This document shows, piece after piece, positions 31,996 through 42,388 of a stretch of DNA of 64,000 nucleotides. The first letter of the stretch is position 1. Each line of letters starts with the position of its first letter. Made by a program: the position numbers and the translations under genes. Source of the DNA: Cyathus striatus (lineage: Eukaryota; Basidiomycota; Agaricomycetes; Agaricales; Nidulariaceae); the NCBI GenBank assembly GCA_025738555.1, contig JAOVFP010000012.1, positions 3,782,001 to 3,846,000 on the forward strand, written 5' to 3'. Under the pieces are notes generated by a model, which worked only from the letters and a program-made list of their open reading frames with translations, did no database searches and had not been told where the DNA came from.

Positions 31996-34775
31996 ATGAA
32001 GAGCAACAGTCCTCAGCTGCAGACATCGGAGCCTCCTTCCTTACTCAATTGTTTGGGAAGCTCCCACCTCGACCTCAACCAACCTCTCCCCCTCACTCCT
32101 CACAACCAGCTGCCCTTTTCCACAACAGAGAGTCAGATGATGAGGGAGAATTACGCATCGCCAAAAAACAACATGTTTCTGAAGAGGACTTCCTGTGGTT
32201 CAATGAGTATCTCGAGGAGACGAGCAAATTGCATCCCGATGTCATTGAGACACAATGACTCCTCGACAAGTATGCTCAGGACATCACCAAGGCGAAGTGT
32301 TCCATTATCCGCACGTCAAACATCCCACACTTTCCAGAGTGCGAGTGGGACAACATACTATGAGGAAAAGCCATCAACCTTGCAAACATCTCCAGTGGCA
32401 TCAATGCCACCTCTGCCACCACCAATCGAACACAATGTATTGGCGAACTCGAGATCGTTCTCCCAGGAACCTCCTCTGCAAAAAAGCTCACCAACAGTGG
32501 TGAATGGCACACTGCCTGGCAACTCGCCATTGAGGCAATGCTCCGAGCCTTCCCTCACCGAAGACTTGAACTTGCCTTATATATGCGATACATCTCCGGA
32601 CTCTTCCAGACAGCTACCAATGACATCCTTGTCATTGCATTCGACCAATCTGCTAGATTCTATCTCGAAACCAGATGGGATATCCGCTTCTGTGACTTTG
32701 AACATTTCCGACTCATGGAATTCTCCTTCATATCACCAGGAGGGGCAGATTACAATCTCATCCTCGGCCAAACGCACCAAGAGAAAACTAGCTCAGGTCG
32801 AACGAAGTCAAGGGAGATATGTCAAAAATATAATTCATCCACTGGATGTGGGTATCGAGGGAACCGATGCAGATATCAACACAAGTGTAACAAATGTTTC
32901 AAACCGGGGCATGCTGTGGCAGACTGCAAGTGAAGAAGTTTCTCCTTTCGGGCTTCATCCGACTTATCTTCGTGAACTACAAAATTTTTCACCCTCCTCT
33001 TTCTCTTTAACGCCTGTACTTTCCTACACTTTGCATGCTCCACCCCTTCCTCGTCCCCCATCTGAAATCTCAAATCACCCTTTCATATGCTCCCTCATTC
33101 GGAACAATCCAGATATTTTTAAGATTGTCACTCCACTCAGAGTTGAACGTTTTGAGTTCTATTTGGCTTCTCACCCCAATAGGCCACTTGTTGATTCTTT
33201 CTGTCTTGGTTTATGTGAAGGGTTCTGGCCCTTTGCACACCACAGAGATGATTTCCCCTTCACTCATAATGAGTCACACAACCAGCCTTCTCAGACTCCT
33301 GATGAGGAGGTTTTTCTATATTCTCAGCGTGACCAAGAAGTCACTCTCGGTCGTTTCTCCAATCTCCTCCCCCCTGCTTTCAAGCAAGGCACTTTCTCGA
33401 TGCCTATTCATGCTGTTCCGAAATCGGATCCAGGTGAATATCGCATGATTACGAATCATAGTGCCGGAAAATGTGCACTAAACTTACTTGTCTCATGCGA
33501 GGCTATTGCAGGGCGCAGTCCTCTTGATTCCCTCAAACCTCTTGCCAATTCTCTTCTAGCCCTTCGCAAATGCTATGGCCAGCACCAATCACTCATACTC
33601 TTTAAATCAGATGTTAAGAGTGCCTATCGTCTGGCACCTATGGCAAAAGAATGGCAACGATATCAAATGGTTACCTTTCCCAATGGAGACAGGCATATTG
33701 ATTGATGTAATGTATTTGGTGGGCATGGTTCTGCACCAATGTTTATCCCCATTCTAGCTTTTGCCACTTGGATTGCAGTATTCATCCTAATGATTGAGAT
33801 TTTTCAATATTCAGATGACTGTTTTGGGGTCCAGCTCGCATCCGAGAGTCTTTGGTATGCTCCATATCAGTGTTTTCTTCCATCATCGCAAACCAAACTC
33901 CTTTGTCTATGGGATGATCTTGGAATTCCTCATGAAGCTCACAAGCAGCTTCATGGTTCTCAACTTACTATCATCGGTTTCCTCGTTGATGCTGATCGCC
34001 TTACTATCTCCATGCCACCTGGAAAAAAGCTGAACTAATTCAACATATTCAGCTTTTTATTGCACCAGGAACTATTAAGCAGTCCCTCCGCGACTTTCAG
34101 CGCCTCGCGGGATGGGTGAACTGGGCTTTAAATGTATTTCCTCTCCTGCGCCCAGGTCTTTGTGCGTTGTATTTGAAAACAACAGGTCGTGTTGAGGAGG
34201 AAGAGCGACTATATGTCACCAACGATGTTAAAGAAGATCTTTCGTGGCTTCTTAACCACCTCCGTGTCGAGTCAGAGATTCTTATTCTTGAAGATATCAC
34301 TTGGGATCCAGATATCGTTGACATGACACTCTATGTTGATGCATCACTTGCTGGTATTGGTGTATGGGATAATTTTCTTCATGTTGGCTATCACTTTTCA
34401 TTTCCACCCAACATCAAAGGGCACGACATTTTCATCTATGAAGTCCTTGCTGTTTTCTCAGCCTTGGATCTTCTTGTTTCTCGAGTTCTCTTCACGCGCA
34501 CAGTGATTGTTTTTTCGGACAGTGGGAACACTGTTTCGCTTTTTAACTCCCTTAGAGCTTCCAATTCGATCTTGAATCACCTCTTGAAGCTTTCCATTGA
34601 CATTTTACTAAAAGAGAGTTTGCAGCTACGTGTCCTCCACATACCAGGCGATCAAAACCATGTCACAGATGCACTTTCACGCCAAAATTTTCGGCGTGCT
34701 TCACTTTTTGATCCAGAGCTATCTCTTCAAAAATTTACACCCCCTCGGGATGCGTTGGGGGCGCTGTCATCATGA
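31996..34775 (+). pseudogene. RT/RNase H (pol) of element B
   Basis: Open in one frame from 31996 to 33705, overlapping gag for over 900 nt, then interrupted by TGA after NGDRHID. RT continues with CNVFGGHGSAP, the active-site FQYSDDCFG near 33815, and GIPHEAHKQLHGSQLTIIGF. A 1-nt slip in an A run near 34026 shifts the frame before AELIQHIQLFIAPG. RNase H follows intact (34116-34775): YVDASLAGIGVWD, IYEVLAV, VFSDSGNTVSLFNSL, VLHIPGDQNHVTDALSRQ. Its stop overlaps the recombinase ATG as ATGA. Two small lesions suggest fairly recent decay. Confidence 0.78.
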
Positions 34776-35764
34776 TCCCTAGTTTCCGCAGGTCCAGGCA
34801 GCCTCATTGGGTGCCTTGGACCTATGAACGTCTTCTTCGGGAGCGTGCTATTACACTGGGATATACCATTGATCGATCTACTGCACTCAATTACTCAAGT
34901 GCTCTAAATTCCTTTCTACATTTCTGTGACTTACATGGTTTCTCTTATGAACCAACCGAAAATTCACTCAGCTTTTATCTTGTCTTTATAGCTTCTTCTG
35001 TGTTGACATCTACACTTACCACCTACCTCTCTGGAATTGTCAAGTTACTCTCGCCGTACTTTCCTGACATTACGCGCATCCGAAACTCTGCAATCGTTCG
35101 CAATACTCTCCAGGGCTGTCGTCGCCACCATTTTTCTCATCCCAATCGTAAACCGCCCCTTCCACTTCACCTCCTATCCAACATTTGTCACATTGTTTTC
35201 CCTGTCGCTGACCACGATCTACTACTCTGCTTAGCCATACTTGTGTCAGGTTTCTATGCATTGATGCGTCTCAGTGAACTAGTTTTTCCAGATGACCCGG
35301 CTCTTCGGGATTATCGGAAACTCACATCACGATCCTCTGTCAAATTTCACCCCAACCACGTCTATCAATTCACCCTGCCGACCCACAAGGCTGACAAAAT
35401 TTTCGAAGGGGACGTTATCATAGTCCAGCGGCTATTTGCTAGGGGACCCGACCCCCACCTCATCTTCACCCGCTATCTTAACTCGCGTGATGAGTGTTTC
35501 CCTTTCCACCGGCTCTTATGGCTGCGAGCGGATGGGTCACCACCTTCTCGTGCTTTTTTTCTCTCTTTCCTTCATCGTTTTGCAGGGCCGGCCTACTCGG
35601 GCCACTCACTGCGCTCAGGAGGGGCAACTGCTCTTGCAGAGCATGGTGTTCCATACTCCTCCATTCAACAGATTGGACGCTGGAACTCCGATGCGTTTCG
35701 AATCTATATTCGAAAACATCCTTGCCTCGTTGCGTCCTTACAACTGCCATGTGAGCTCCATTAA
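34772..35764 (+). CDS. tyrosine recombinase of DIRS/Ngaro-like element B
   Basis: Intact frame of 330 aa. An N-terminal SAM-like DNA-binding half (residues about 20-110: TALNYSSALNSFLHFCDLHG, YLSGIVKLL) is followed by the catalytic half. Catalytic residues visible: first Arg in ALMRLSEL, Lys in THKADKI, HSLRSGGAT (His-x-x-Arg), Trp in IGRWNSDAF, and the nucleophile Tyr in FRIYIRKHP. It would insert the circular cDNA without a target-site duplication. The ATG overlaps the RNase H stop by ATGA, suggesting translational coupling or reinitiation. Because RT and gag are broken, any activity would be in trans only. Confidence 0.85.
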   Translation: MIPSFRRSRQPHWVPWTYERLLRERAITLGYTIDRSTALNYSSALNSFLHFCDLHGFSYEPTENSLSFYLVFIASSVLTSTLTTYLSGIVKLLSPYFPDITRIRNSAIVRNTLQGCRRHHFSHPNRKPPLPLHLLSNICHIVFPVADHDLLLCLAILVSGFYALMRLSELVFPDDPALRDYRKLTSRSSVKFHPNHVYQFTLPTHKADKIFEGDVIIVQRLFARGPDPHLIFTRYLNSRDECFPFHRLLWLRADGSPPSRAFFLSFLHRFAGPAYSGHSLRSGGATALAEHGVPYSSIQQIGRWNSDAFRIYIRKHPCLVASLQLPCELH

Positions 35765-35839
35765 CGCGTTTTCTCTCTATCTCTGATACTTGTATAGTAG
35801 TGTATTTGTAGCATATTTCTTTCACTTTTTCTTATAACG

Positions 35840-35882
<43 letters not shown>

Positions 35883-36779
35883 TCAAACAAAACCTTTATC
35901 TCTAATACCGTATAGCCTTTCCATCTCTAATTTGTTCCGTATCTTTTATCTATCTCGTTTACGTTACATATTTACTCTTATCGTCGCGTTTGCTCTACTC
36001 GTTAACGTGCGCAATGAATCTGTTTATCATAGCGGTGTCGAGGTGCATCACGGTGCTAACGGATGCAACCTCCCCACAGCTACTCCTTACTCTTCGTATG
36101 TGAGAGTGCATTCGATTGGACCGTGTTAACCGCTTGAAGGAAAGATTATGTAATCTTGTCCTTAATAAGTGTTAGAGCGAATCGGTAACGACTTATAGCA
36201 GTTAATACAGAATAAACAGAGCGAGTCAGTGTTTATTCTATACTTAGGTTAATTGTAAGTAGTCTCAATATGAGAGTCTTAGTTAGAAGTTGGTAAAAGA
36301 TTATATTCACAGTAAGTAGGTATAGTACTTATACTTAATGCTAAGATAGCCTCGTGTACTCGTAAGGATGTCTAGAATATTCTACAATCATCGCCTAACT
36401 TCTATATGTTACGCCAATACACGACAGTGCTCTGGTAATATGTTAGAAAGGTAGGCATAATGCGGCTTGATAATAGAGTATCAAGCCTAGTGGTGAGAAA
36501 TACAAAGGCATATTAGTAAGGAAATTTCATAACCCATAACAGGTGGAGTCCAGCACCGATCGGAACCACTGGATCCACACCGATTGAATTAAATGATATA
36601 AGGATTGAGTTACCTCGCGAAATCGAGGCAGAGCGATACTGACTCACCCGTTCTGGGCCCAGAACATAACGGGCGCACATGAAGTCCGAGAGACTTCATG
36701 GAAAGAAAGACCGCTCCTATACGATTGGTCCAGTGCAAGTCTTCGCCTTGAACTGCAATGATTGCTCCTCCCCAGTACA
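35765..36779. other. element B 3' region, A run and flank
   Basis: A run of 37 A at 35841-35877, then AT-rich unique sequence. Short frames (such as 35932-36129) show no motif. No B1/A2/B2 split repeat could be matched by eye. Confidence 0.45.
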
Positions 36780-37317
36780 CTGTAAGGTAGGCGACATCCA
36801 AATCCGACACCCCTTACATAATCAAAATCTTGTCTCCACAACGTTGGAAATTCCTTCCTCACGCATCATTTCTGGGCAAATATAACTCCAACAGTCTGTA
36901 GTTAATGGTTTCTAGAACAGAATGTTCGAAATATTTTTTCAAAATATTGAGTATATCCTGAGATATTTAAGGTATATTTTTATGAGTATAAATTGGCTTA
37001 AAACATCATTTTAAAGCATTTGCAGGCATCTGGAAGGCATTTTGTTTTTTCGACCTCAAACATTTTGCGCCTTATGTAATACATGTGTGACTTTCGGCAT
37101 AGTGCAGGAACAACATTTGCAATATTTCTATAGCTCGTTTGCCTTAAATTTTACATATCATCCTTAAATGTGTATAATAAATTTATATAACCTCGATTTG
37201 CAACAAAAAATTGAGGTTCATAATTTTTTTTCCCCTGAACCCAGGATTTTGCGCCTCTTGGCGCTTACTAAGCTGCTTACATAGGGGTGTCGGATTTGGA
37301 TGTCGCCTACCTTACTG
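36780..37317. mobile_element. 538-bp TIR element (MITE)
   Basis: The terminal inverted repeat of about 35 bp differs at only one or two positions: GTAAGGTAGGCGACATCCAA continuing ATCCGACACCCCT at both ends. The interior is AT-rich with CATTTTGCGCCT motifs. No clear target-site duplication and no coding potential. Confidence 0.7.
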
Positions 37318-37933
37318 TTCGGCGTTCACGCAACCCTGAGATTGCCTGAGATCATAACCATTTTATTGATGTGTAAACTTAGGTATTATTTCTAAGCGAT
37401 GGCCTTTCTCGCAACAAACCACTAACGTTTTGTCACATCACCGAGAAGACCAAAACCAAATTTACCAGCCCCTCCCTTGCGAGTTTGGCCGCTATGTTTT
37501 GTTTATTATTTGTACCTATCCTTTATGTAAGCCTGTGTAGGCCATCCGAGGTGAGGGAATGGTTTTTTACAGTTCAAGCTTCCTTGCACGGGGCCAATAG
37601 GGACGGTAGCGCTGTAGCAGTTGGGCCGTGAAGTAACTGTGGTTCACAGGCGGCCGGCCAAGGTGGATCACCACGTATGAGTTGTTCATCATGACCTCTG
37701 CATCGAGGTCTATTACTCACTATGATTCTACCCGATCGTTTCCAATTCATTTTTTACGTCTAGTTGTGGGTCCTTTGGAGCTCGCTGAAAGTTTGGTACA
37801 AGGACACAAGAGGAATTTGACAAACCGCATTCCTCCTCCCTCCTGCACCAGGCAACACATTATCGTCGCTCTATCAGCATTATATTGACAAGCAATTTGT
37901 AGATTACATTGTAGTAGGTGCGTAATCGAGACA
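37318..37933. other. intergenic with a dispersed repeat block
   Basis: A block at 37577-37640 (TTGCACGGGGCCAATAG..GGGCCGTGAAGT) resembles 28755-28812 (TTGCACAAGGCCAATAG..GGGCTGTGAAGT) in the same orientation. It could be a terminal repeat of element B or a separate dispersed repeat. No gene seen. Confidence 0.4.
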
Positions 37934-39370
37934 TCAACTTTTATCGCTGCAATAGTCACGCAAAAATGAAAAAGTTAAAGAGTTACCGTTTACTTCTTCA
38001 TCTACAAAAGCTTTTCTAGAATGGTACCCTTTTGCACGAATCACAACTTGTATCCCAAATTCTTCACCGAGATCCTCCAATTCCTTGAAGGAAGGAATGC
38101 AGTCATGTAAAACTGAAGGTGGCACAATTTCCAATATAATGGTCAACAAAGGAGTAGGATGTCGGGAAGATTGATTTGCAACATTCAAAGCTTCAATTGA
38201 CCTAGATTTTATGATATTTGGAAGTAGATCTTCAACATATTCTCTTATGAGGACATTCCAAAATGTGTCTCCATCGATTTTAAGCTCAAACACTTGCAGA
38301 GCTGGAAACATGTTGATAGCTTGAGCTAGGTCGGATAATAAAAACTTTAAATTAAATGGCTGGCAAGTGCATATGTATAGCCGCGTGATCGTTGAGCTAG
38401 AGATTACGCTCCAGATTTTTCTGATTTCGTAATCCCAGTAGTGGGTAGTGTCACTATTATGAAAATAAACCTTGGATGTGTTTGGGACACGAATGTACGA
38501 CCAGATGTCATCCATAGATAAATAGTTAGAAGTGTCACAGACATTTATGGTGTGCAGTGATGGAAGCACAACCACCTTCAGAGATCTAGGATTAGGAACG
38601 TCTGATTTCGCCAAATTTGAACTCCAAGTCAGCTCTTCCAAGGCCGAACTGAGGACCTCCAATATGGCTAAGAATTCATCCACATTTCCAGCTTTTAGGT
38701 ACCTCAAGTCCAAGTTCTTTAGTGCAGCTTGAGGGAATGCCAGGACATTCAATATGCTACTCAGTGGGACTTTATCATCTTTTTTGCCTCTCATAGCAAA
38801 TTTTTGGAGTTGGCCGAGTCCTTTTTGTCGGATTAAACTTGTCACTGAGGTATACTCTGTCATCCTCATAATTATGGAGTTGTCAATTGAAAGTGACATC
38901 ACGCGATCTGCGTGCATTGCAATGTGTTCGAGTGCTTTGGTAGGAAAATCTTTGGGAAATAGAGGCAAAAGCGATATGGACAGTCCATGCATTTTTGAGA
39001 GTTTGAGGCACAGTTTTATACGATTGGTGATTGAAGTTCGAGAGATGTTTGTCCCTGACACTTTGAAATTTGACCATAACGATGGCATGTCCTGTACTAT
39101 GTCTCTCCATTGAACGCAAACATTACATAGGTCCCAAATGGCATCACGATCTTTGCCGATGTCGATTACTTCATCGTGTAATACATGGCCGAATATTTCA
39201 CGGAGGATGTCATCTGGTATTTCCGCTGTAGCTGATAGCTTCAAATTGGTTTGTAATTCATCGGCGAGGCTTTCAATGGCTTTTTCGCTAGCATTGACTT
39301 GAACGTATTCAATGGGTGGGGGTTTGCAAGCTTGGGTTTTTGTACTAAGATGTTGACTCGATAAGCACAA
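37934..39370 (-). CDS. F-box protein with LRR-like tail, paralogue of 8523-10034
   Basis: Single-exon gene of 478 aa. F-box at about residues 48-100 (IPDDILREIFGHVLHDEVID, VCVQWRDIVQDMPSLWSNF), then leucine-rich segments (LKNLDLRYL, SALEELTWSSN, VVLPSLHTINV, FPALQVFELKID) and a C-terminal LEDLGEEFGIQVVIRAKGYH that matches LENLGHELGITVAFCVEGYQ of the first F-box gene. A putative SCF adaptor with unknown target. The two genes share order, orientation and insert positions, so they come from one duplication; 28 kb of mobile DNA now lies between them. Confidence 0.82.
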   Translation of the reverse strand: MCLSSQHLSTKTQACKPPPIEYVQVNASEKAIESLADELQTNLKLSATAEIPDDILREIFGHVLHDEVIDIGKDRDAIWDLCNVCVQWRDIVQDMPSLWSNFKVSGTNISRTSITNRIKLCLKLSKMHGLSISLLPLFPKDFPTKALEHIAMHADRVMSLSIDNSIIMRMTEYTSVTSLIRQKGLGQLQKFAMRGKKDDKVPLSSILNVLAFPQAALKNLDLRYLKAGNVDEFLAILEVLSSALEELTWSSNLAKSDVPNPRSLKVVVLPSLHTINVCDTSNYLSMDDIWSYIRVPNTSKVYFHNSDTTHYWDYEIRKIWSVISSSTITRLYICTCQPFNLKFLLSDLAQAINMFPALQVFELKIDGDTFWNVLIREYVEDLLPNIIKSRSIEALNVANQSSRHPTPLLTIILEIVPPSVLHDCIPSFKELEDLGEEFGIQVVIRAKGYHSRKAFVDEEVNGNSLTFSFLRDYCSDKS

Positions 39371-39548
39371 GGAGAGAAAAAGAGCTGTCTTAGCTTACGC
39401 CGCAAGAATGAAGGTGGCAACTGAGCCCATGATGGTTTATGTAGCTGGTTAGTGGTAGAATTGCTTTTGAATTAGGCTATCATATATGCAAGCGCTTCAA
39501 TGACTCATTCGATCTGTGGGACTAGTGAATTGATTTATTCAGTAATAT
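39371..39548. other. upstream region of the second F-box gene
   Basis: Short non-coding stretch before the palindromic repeat at 39549. No motif recognised. Confidence 0.35.
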
Positions 39549-42382
39549 ATTCCCACTACCTTTTAAGGTAGTGGGTTATGGGGACGTTTGGATTTCCTAA
39601 TAAGATAATTTGTGGATCGCGTTCGGGATCTTACTTTCTAGCGATCTGATTGGTTGATGTATTTTAAATTTGTGACTTTGTGACTGTTACCGTACATTCT
39701 CTCAGAAACGGTGTCCACTGTTGCCAGTTCCATCATCAAGCTCAAGCACCACCGCCGACCCCCTGTCGTATCAACATATCTGCAGCTGGTCCTCATGAAC
39801 AGGCAAATTAGGTGCCAAACCTGTTGGTGACGAAGTGCCGTTCATCTTGTGGAGACGAATAAGCTTCGACACGACATAGGATACGAAGAAACATAGAATG
39901 TCGGTATGTTGTGGAGAAAGACGTGACCACTGACACCATGTGTACACGCGGTTCCTAAAAGTGATGGCAGTCCCCACGCATATGGAGAATAGCCCATTGC
40001 CTTGTTCAATGTATCACACATCCAAAACTGCATTGACTTCTTTCAAACTTTGGTTATGTGTAATATATAATGTATTCTATTGGATTACAAATTTAAATGC
40101 TGTTTAAATGATAGCATGTTGTGATATACTTGTTTAAACTCATCAGCTATATGTGTGTGATATACATTACTAATTTGCTCGTAAAAGTCTCCATAGTAGG
40201 ATTGTCATTAAGATATCATGGGAATTTGGACTTCCAAAGATAATATACATTATATAAAAATATAAAATAGAAAGGACATTCCAGCATGAAGATATGGCAC
40301 TATAAAAATAATCCTTCCTCATTTTCAATGCTGCGAGATTCAGAAATGTTGTTATATTTTCTCTATAGATGAATATAATGCAATGGTACTTCATTAATAT
40401 ATGTAGAAGTATTCCTGTAGCAAAATGGTGTGCATAAAAGCTTTCATTGTCTCAGTTATATAGTAATATTCTATAGTAGAGAAAGAAGCACACATGCCAA
40501 TTCAGTGCAATGAATATTAAGCCTTAAATTTTTCATAGTTGGTTGGGAGTACACTCATATAACTTTGGGCATGGATTAAATGGCATGTATACTATAGCGT
40601 GGAGAAGAATAGTGGCATTCTGGAACCCAGAAGGAAATGTATAATTCAATTGATTCGTCTCAGAATGAGAGTGCATATTTATAAGGAAATAGCTTATAAC
40701 ACACTATTGAATAATCATCTCATAATGAAAATTTACACTCATATGAGGCACCATATATAGAACATATTAGCAAAGTTATAAACCATAAAGGAATAGGGCC
40801 GACAAGCAGCAAAGCCCACTACCAAAAAAATTAAACCGGGTATGGCCACTAAGTACTCATGGGAAGACGAATAATACATGTACTAAAAGTAAGGAATCCC
40901 TTTCTTCTGCGTGTACTGGCACCCCAGACGCACTTGTAGACCCAGTAGGCAGGAATTTGCTCTAGAAAAGCCATATTAAAAATGAACCAGTGAGCAGAGA
41001 AATCATCGAGACATGTTAAACGGTAGATTTGGCCAAGATATGGAACTTCTACTCATGTTTATGCAATACAACACGCACCGTTAGCTTTGTGATCACAACC
41101 ATAATGCAGACCAGGACTGTTGTTAGTGTAGATAGCAGATGTGTATAAAATATGAAGCGTCGAGAAAGCATATTGGAACGATTTAGAGACAACTTACAGC
41201 TTTAAACAGAAAGAGATCCAAGTACTCTGCAAGTCCGGTCTTTTGTGTAGAAAGAACGTGCACAGTACTGTGGTGGCGTCTGTATTAATGCACAAGTATA
41301 CGATATGGAAATCAGACGTTGTAAACTTATAAAATGTGGTTGTAGCGGATTCTGTATTCAGAGTCCCTTCTAATAGACGACATTCACAGCTGTCATATAG
41401 CAAACAAGTAACCAGCCCGCAGCTGGGATCCCAGGTTCCAACGCATGCGAGTTCCTTGAAGTTCGTAGAGATACAGTGAATATGCTGTGCAATATCAGAC
41501 CTGCTATGGGACCACGTCAGCGGCATTTTGAACAATTGATCGACGGAGGACGTGACGTACATCACCATTACACAGTCTGGTAGATAGTGCCAGCGAGCAT
41601 TGAGATAATACCAGCCTAGGTAGTGCATCCAAGATCCTTCAATGACATACTTACGCAAAAGATAAGATTCTGAGACAGGTACTACTGAGGCCCATACCTT
41701 TTGGTAGAGTGTAATCGAAATTTATACTCTGCAGCCGGCACACCATTGAAAGGCAGAGAACATTGGCGATGGTGTTTTTGTAGAAGATAGAGTCTTGAGA
41801 AACGAAGAAACAGTCACATGGAAGTACAGGTCTTGAGGTTGGTAAGGTAGATCTCAAGCCAAGCGAGTCATGAAAGCGTAAATCAGAACGCAGGTGTAGG
41901 AGGAAGGTAGACCATGAATTACGTCCTGAAAGGTCGAATGACATTGTTTCATTTTTCATTTGCAAGGACAGCATCTGAGAGAACATAGTACATGTTATCT
42001 ACGCTGTGGGATTAAGTGAGAAATCAAAACATGTAAGGTACTGTAGCGTACGTACCATTCATCGCACACAATCCAACCTGTCTTCAATCTTTCTCCAAAC
42101 ACCATCCTCACCCTCAAACTTCAACCTCCAACGAACGATCTCAAGTGCGAACCCTTTTCGGGAAGAAGACTTCGAGTATTGTGCAGATTAGTGTAATGAA
42201 CAAAGGCAACGATGATAGTGAATAAGGTTACCAGGAGGTTGGAACTAATGGCTACAAATGTCACACGAATTCAGAAACAACTCTAGCCAATCAGGTTGAG
42301 ATCTTATCCAAGATCCTCAAATTGCCATATCCGGTGGCTCAAACGTCCCTAATACCCAACTACCTTAAAAGGTAGTGGGAAT
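39549..42382. mobile_element. interval bounded by inverted, self-palindromic 40-bp ends (2.8 kb)
   Basis: The left end ATTCCCACTACCTTTTAAGG continues TAGTGGGTTATGGGGACGTTTG. The right end, inverted, reads the same with GTTGGGTATTAGGGACGTTTG. Each end is also a hairpin (CCCACTACC / GGTAGTGGG), so the ends pair with themselves and with each other. It may be one DNA transposon carrying the open frames at 41194-41986, or two inverted MITE copies. No duplication is clear at the borders. Confidence 0.5.
41194..41986 (-). CDS. hypothetical protein, two frames joined by an uncertain intron
   Basis: Not recognised. Two adjacent minus-strand frames (41986-41651, 111 aa; 41658-41194, 154 aa) meet near 41690. 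A GTATGG..CTCAG intron of only 28 bp would join NFDYTLPK to ESYLLRKYVIEGSWMHYLG in frame, which is short for this genome. The second part is Cys/Trp/Tyr-rich (YYLNARWHYLPDCVMVMYV) with no known domain or signal peptide. It lies inside the 39549-42382 repeat-bounded interval, so it may be transposon cargo or a non-functional frame. Confidence 0.3.
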
Positions 42383-42388
42383 TTCAAG

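Larger units (their letters stand above)
29116..32930 (+). pseudogene. gag of element B, split by an insertion and two stops
   Basis: Starts MSDGDKLEGE at 29116 and runs to PGDDSPADRAFAA at 29860. It resumes at 31974 with YLAEITNHEEQQ once the insertion is removed. Later segments: KQHVSEEDFLWFNEYLEE, SGEWHTAWQLAIEAMLR, ISGLFQTATNDILVIAFDQS, and the zinc finger CQKYNSSTGCGYRG..HKCNKCFKPGHAVADC ending at 32930. TGA stops stand after VIETQ (near 32256) and after DNIL (near 32360). The product would coat element RNA; the finger resembles that of other DIRS-type gags. Confidence 0.75.
28850..35880 (+). mobile_element. DIRS/Ngaro-like retroelement B (gag, RT/RNase H, tyrosine recombinase)
   Basis: Gene order gag, RT, RNase H, then tyrosine recombinase, with no integrase or methyltransferase, fits Ngaro-type DIRS elements, which integrate by a tyrosine recombinase. 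A 2112-bp insertion (29862-31973) splits gag. A poly(A) run at 35841-35877 follows the recombinase. Split direct repeats, expected at the ends, were not resolved. The right edge is set at the A run and the left edge approximately, upstream of the gag ATG at 29116. Gag and RT carry stops and a shift; the recombinase frame is intact. Confidence 0.8.

Noticed and set aside
28740..37640. Direct repeats near 28755 and 37577 as the split terminal repeats of element B
   Set aside because: Similarity is only partial over about 60 bp, and the right copy lies 1.7 kb beyond the A run with another TIR element between; not strong enough to define element ends.
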